Source of the DNA: Leptolyngbyaceae cyanobacterium SM1_3_5
GTDB lineage: Bacteria > Cyanobacteriota > Cyanobacteriia > Elainellales > Elainellaceae
Direction of reading: 5' to 3'
Length of the DNA: 11,389 bases
Assembly (NCBI GenBank): GCA_012031475.1
Contig: JAAUTJ010000091.1
Span: forward strand, 1 to 11,389
The notes below the pieces were generated by a model. The model made no database searches, was not told the DNA's origin, and worked only from the letters and a program-made list of their open reading frames with translations. A program made the position numbers and the translations under genes. Below are positions 7,745 through 11,389 of this stretch, piece after piece (position 1 is the first letter of the stretch; the number at the start of each line of letters is the position of its first letter).

Positions 7745-10562
7745 TTAGATCGGCTGAGAAGACGACAAATCTCGATCGCGCACTTCCTCAACTTGAATGC
7801 GGGTGGGTGGAGCCGGAATTGTGGGGGAGATCGGCACGATCAAGCGGCTGAGAATGCGTCCGTCATCCAGGCGATAGAGATTGAATTCGCCGTTAATCTG
7901 CTGCATCAGCGATTTGCAAATGGCAAGGTGCAGTCCGGGTGGATGATTCAGCAGAGACGGCGTGAGCAGATCGATCGATCGCCCGCTTTGCAGTTCTTCC
8001 AGCAGCCGCGATTCGATTACGCCGTTGTCGGTGATCGAAATTTCCAGCCAGCGATGATCGAGCGGACGACACCAGATGTCGAGGCGGCTGTTGGGCGGCG
8101 ATCGATGGCAGGCAACGGTGAGTAGGTCGCACAGGACAAGTTCGATTTTGGGAATGTCGCCTGCGATCGCCAAGTTTGCGTCGTTGTGAACCTGCGTCCA
8201 GATTTGCCGCTGCTTGATTAGTCCGTCCACTCGTTCGAGCGATCGCTTCAGCAGGCTGACCAGCGGCGCGGTTTCAGTTTCGTGCCGGAACTGCCACGCC
8301 TCCAGCTTCAAGACCGGAGACATTGCCGTAAGCAGTCCGCCCAAGTGCCGCAGAATTTGCTGATAGCGCATACTGGTGGCGGTGTCTTTGTGCTGGCCGA
8401 GTTCGTTCAAGCGGCGGACGGCAATGTTGAGCGTCCGATACATTTCTTCGAGACGGTGCTGCTTGTACCAGTTCAACTGTTCCAGCGTGGCTTTGCGGGC
8501 GCTGAGCATTTCCGTCAGGGTGACGTAGCGGCGCGACCAGGCAAGCTGGCTGACCAGCGTTCCCAAGGCGTTAAGCTGGCGTTCGCCCCAGAAGCGATCG
8601 CGATGATCGGCCACCAAAACAATTCCGGTTGGTTCATGATCGGGAGCCGTCCGCAAAGTCATCGCGAGAATTTGGCCGATGCCCGAACCGCTGAGCCACT
8701 GGCGCGTTTCTGCCGCAAGATCGTCCACGCTCAGCGTTAATAGGTCGTCATTGTTCAGTGCCCACTGAATCAGCGTATCGGTGTAAACCGGAATCGGCAC
8801 ATCGGCATTGAGAGCAAACTGGCTTTTCGTGATTACGGGCGCGACAATGTGGGCGGTTTTGCGTCCGGGTTGCCAGGTAATCAGCGTAGCAAGCGGAACC
8901 TGAAGCACCTGCGAAATATGCTCCATTGCCGATCGCTCCAGCAGTTCCAAATCGTGGGTTTGCTGCATCGTTGTCAGCCCCCACTGAATGGTCTGATAGG
9001 TTTTTTGCTGCTGGTCGGTTTGCCGCTGCAACTGCCACTGATGCAGAATCAAGCCGATTTGCTGGCTGACGATTTTGAGCAAATCGCGCTCCGATCGACT
9101 CCAGGTTCGCGTCGCTTCGTGGCCGATCACCACCAGACCTTCGAGCGGATGTCCGATCGCCGTGCTGCACACCAAAAGCGACTGAATTCCCAAATCGAGA
9201 AACACTTCGCGCCACGCCATCAGCTTCAGGTCGTCTTCCAAGTTTTCGACGCCGACCGCCTCGGTACTGCGCTCCAGCATTTGCCAATCGACCTGATTGA
9301 GTCCTTCCAGGAAGGAAGCGATCGGGCGGCGGCTGTTTGGCTGGCTTTGATAGCAAATTTCAAATCGTTCGAGATCCTGGTCATAGAGCAGCACCAAAAA
9401 TCGTTCGGCTCTCAGGCGCGAACACAGTTCCAGGGCACAGTGGTTGAGCGTGTTGCGCCAGTCGTCGTCGCTGTAGATGGCGCGGGCAATTTCCGCTGTC
9501 AATAGCTGATCCTGCTTGGCTCGCTGGACGGTTTCTTCCATTTCTTCCAAGGGCGCAGTCAGAGCGACAAGCTGCGCGGCTCCCCGGACGTAGCTTTTTT
9601 CTTCTTCGCTCCAGATGCGCGGCTCGGTTCCTTCCACTGCCAAAAATCCGAGCAGTTCATTTTGAAACAAAATCGGGGCAGCAAGGAGCGATCGCGCCCC
9701 AAGCTGATTCATCAAGCGTCCGGTAATGTCGGCCTTCAGGGAACTGTGCGCCTCTCCGATCGCCACAAGCTGATCGGCGGCGAGGGCTTGATAAAAGCTG
9801 TTGACTTCCTGGACGTTGATCCCCGGCGGTTCGATCGAGTCGCGTGTGCCAATTCGCCGCCAAAAATAGCGGCGTTCCGGCTCAAACCAGTAGATATTCG
9901 TGCGATCGGACTGGATAAACGCTTGGTTTGCTGGGCGATCGCTTCTAGCCGTTGACCCAGCGAAGTGAACGATCGCAACTGTGCCAACAGCGAGAGCAGC
10001 GGTTCATCGGGTCGCTTGGTTTGCTGCCGCTGCTGCTCCAAGTCTGCCTGATACAAACGGCTCCCAGTTCGCCCAACACCATCGAGAGCCGCGCTTTTTC
10101 CTCGGAATGCGGCGAAACGCCCCACAAAGTCGAACCCAGCAGCGTCACGCCGAAACACTGCTCTTTGTAGCGAATCGGAAAGATGATTGTGCCTTGAATG
10201 TTGAAAGTTTGGGCGGCTTTGCGCCAATCGCCTGCACGCGGTTCCTCACGCAGATCGGGAACGCCAACGAGCCGCTGCTGAATGACGACCTGTTCGAGCA
10301 GATCGCCGGGATTGAGAACCAGCCGCTGCTTCAAGAAGGCCAGATCGCCTGTGGGCGTTGAGCCGCCCTGACCGATCAGGCGATGCTCGACGCGATCGTA
10401 CAGCCCGATCCAAGTGAGCGCGTAGGAAAATTCGCTTTGCAAATAGCCCAGCGCAATTTCCACTAGCTGCTCGGCGTTTTCGGCTTCTCGCAAAGCCTGA
10501 AGGACGCGCCCCAAGGCAACAAGCTGTCGTTCGTAGGTCGATGGCTCCCGCTGCGCCCCCAT
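7745..10562 (-). CDS. Multi-GAF sensor protein with degenerate histidine-kinase-like C-terminus (two frameshifts)
   Basis: A cytoplasmic signalling protein of about 939 residues after frame correction. I see no membrane segment. It appears to hold four GAF or GAF-like domains, at about 20-175, 195-340, 360-510 and 530-690. None shows an obvious Cys-His bilin site. A helical segment with NWYKQHRLEEMYRTLN follows (about 698-712), where His703 could be the H-box residue. The ATPase-like domain spans about 800-912. It has a G1-like DNG (846-848) and GLHLAICKSL (877-886), but the N-box reads CDLLTVACH, lacking the usual Mg-binding Asn. The ATG at 10562 has GGGAG eight bases upstream. Two breaks, at the GG of 10059-10060 and the GG of 9925-9926, each need one added base to rejoin matching sequence. 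The signal and partner are unknown. Confidence 0.85.
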
Positions 10563-10572
10563 AGTTCAAACT

Positions 10573-10596
10573 CCCGATCTCTTCCCCGATCTCTTC
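10573..10596. repeat. Perfect tandem duplication of 12 bp before the sensor gene
   Basis: CCCGATCTCTTC occurs twice without a gap (10573-10584 and 10585-10596). It lies directly upstream of the minus-strand sensor start. One copy overlaps the GGGAG ribosome site of that gene, so the copy number may alter the 5' leader. Confidence 0.7.
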
Positions 10597-10857
10597 TGGG
10601 CGATCGCTGCACCAGCCGTTTTGCCAAGCCAATTCGGACGACAGGCAAGTCAATCTTAGCTCTATCTTCCAAATTGCAGGGCGATTTTGTGGCGAGGAGC
10701 GATCGCGCTAATTTTTAAGTGTATTTTGAGTCAAGTGAGGCAGATGCACGAGTATCCCTGATGGCTCATAGGATGCCCAGCCACAATTCTGCACTACCAA
10801 AGTCGAAGCGGCGTCTAACTTGTTTGAATATAAGGGAAATGATGCCAGTTTGTTGCA

Positions 10858-11160
10858 GTGGATATTTATCGATCGACCCTCCGCCCGCTTCTGTTTCGCT
10901 CTCAGGCCGACCCCGAATGGCTACACCAGCAGACGATCGCCGCGCTGAACACGCTCAGCACACAAGATTGGCTAGCGCGGTCAGTGGCGCGATCGTGCAG
11001 CTTCGCGCATTCGAGCTTAAAGCAAACGCTTTGGGGCTTGAACTTTGCCAATTCGGTCGGGCTGGCCGCTGGCTTTGACAAAGACGGACTCGCCGCTGGC
11101 GCTTGGGCAAGCTTGGGCTTTGGCTTTGCCGAACTGGGCACGGTGACGCACCTGCCGCAA
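10858..11160 (+). CDS. pyrD: Dihydroorotate dehydrogenase (quinone, class 2), N-terminal part only
   Basis: Class-2 PyrD oxidises dihydroorotate to orotate at the membrane with quinone as acceptor, in pyrimidine synthesis. The GTG start gives MDIYRSTLRPLLF, the usual beginning of cyanobacterial PyrD with its membrane-associating N-terminal helices (about 1-60). The FMN-domain start follows: LNFANSVGLAAGFDKDG (61-77, Lys75 corresponding to E. coli Lys66) and FAELGTVT (90-97). After HLPQ (98-101) the family should continue with a PGNPxPRLFRL-like stretch, but the frame instead passes into an unrelated metallopeptidase sequence. Only about 100 of an expected 350-380 residues are present. No strong ribosome site precedes the GTG; a -10-like TATAAG lies at 10829-10834. 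The three-base precision of the break is limited by similarity of both sequences around HLPQ. Confidence 0.85.
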
Positions 11161-11389
11161 ACGTATTTGGACGGCGCCGCTTTGCTGCTTCCCGACGGTA
11201 CTCCGGTCGTCGCGCTGACGCTGCGGTACGACAGGATCGACAATTTCTGGTTCGTTCTCCTGCACGAACTCGGTCATATCCTCCTGCCGGCGGGCCCACG
11301 TCGCGTATCTCCACACGAACCTGGGGGACTTCGTCGGCAGGAGGCTGACTAGTTCGACCGCCGGGGCGCGGTGGCGACCCCGGCTCCGC
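11149..11389 (+). pseudogene. ImmA/IrrE-type metallopeptidase fragment joined to pyrD, interrupted by a stop
   Basis: The sequence TYLDGAALLLPDGTPV, then LTLRYDRIDNFWF and HELGH (nt 11263-11277), is characteristic of the ImmA/IrrE zinc-peptidase domain. That domain is often found with HTH antitoxin-like regulators and acts by cleaving repressors. The helix continues to RRV and EPGG and reaches EAD at 11341-11349, which fits the family's EADxF pattern with a third ligand. A TAG at 11350-11352 falls exactly at the x position and TTC (Phe) follows, so the frame remains sensible after the stop. The N-terminus of this protein is absent, and the reading frame is entered from pyrD. G+C is higher than in the rest, about 84% over the last 37 bases, and no HIP1 site occurs. 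I read it as foreign to the flanking chromosome or as contig-end chimerism. Confidence 0.7.

Noticed and set aside
7628..8125. Plus-strand open frame of 165 codons, and similar + frames at 8282-8740 and 8849-9505
   Set aside because: They lie opposite the GAF sensor gene, have no family resemblance or ribosome sites, and their sequence is explained as the complement of a real coding frame.
10719..11078. Plus-strand frame overlapping the pyrD start
   Set aside because: Its second half is an out-of-frame reading of pyrD, and the upstream part shows no family features.
1..11389. CRISPR array, tRNA, insertion sequence, toxin-antitoxin operon or defence island
   Set aside because: No regularly spaced repeats, cloverleaf, transposase motif or terminal inverted repeats were found. 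The ImmA-like fragment at the right end lacks its HTH part and any partner gene, so no toxin-antitoxin pair can be claimed.

Overview
The window is a cyanobacterial chromosome segment, probably from a filamentous, moderately GC-rich lineage. At least fifteen exact copies of the HIP1 octamer GCGATCGC, plus many more CGATCG cores, are spread from about 1.3 kb to 10.7 kb. The gene set is typical of the phylum: GatA, an RseP-type site-2 protease, ClpS, an RluE-type pseudouridine synthase, a LytR-CpsA-Psr protein with a C-terminal LytR_C domain, the photosystem II assembly protein Psb34, a multi-GAF sensor and class-2 PyrD. Genus is not determinable by eye.

Layout from left to right. Positions 1-622 (minus) hold the N-terminal part of an uncharacterised anchored, helical protein that runs off the left edge. 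Divergent from it is gatA (854-2309, plus), with one frameshift. Next come an intact rseP-like gene (2512-3594), a clear intrinsic terminator, and clpS (3730-4053). A small two-helix membrane protein (4267-4575, minus) converges on clpS and diverges from an rluE-like gene (4680-5290, plus, one frameshift). After a 367-base gap lies an LCP-family gene (5658-7021, plus, three frameshifts), then a hairpin terminator facing psb34 (7104-7280 region, minus). A 464-base spacer with a perfect 10-bp dyad separates psb34 from a long minus-strand GAF sensor gene (7745-10562, two frameshifts). The right end starts as pyrD (10858 onward, plus).

Two points dominate. First, four genes carry seven single-base indels, nearly all in short homopolymers, and the protein on each side of every break matches its family. 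One of the genes is normally essential gatA. This looks like uncorrected sequencing error rather than gene decay. Second, pyrD stops matching its family after about residue 101 and continues in frame into an ImmA/IrrE-type HELGH metallopeptidase segment with higher G+C and no HIP1 sites. This is most simply a chimeric contig end joined at a short shared sequence, and less likely a real fusion.

Functionally this is a housekeeping region: amidation of misacylated tRNA, intramembrane proteolysis, N-degron delivery to ClpCP, rRNA modification, envelope glycopolymer attachment, PSII assembly, signalling and pyrimidine synthesis. Gene order suggests mostly single-gene transcription units. I found no tRNA, rRNA, CRISPR array, insertion sequence or convincing novel system. 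The least understood items are the degenerate GAF sensor, the left-edge protein, the small membrane protein next to clpS, and the dyad upstream of psb34.
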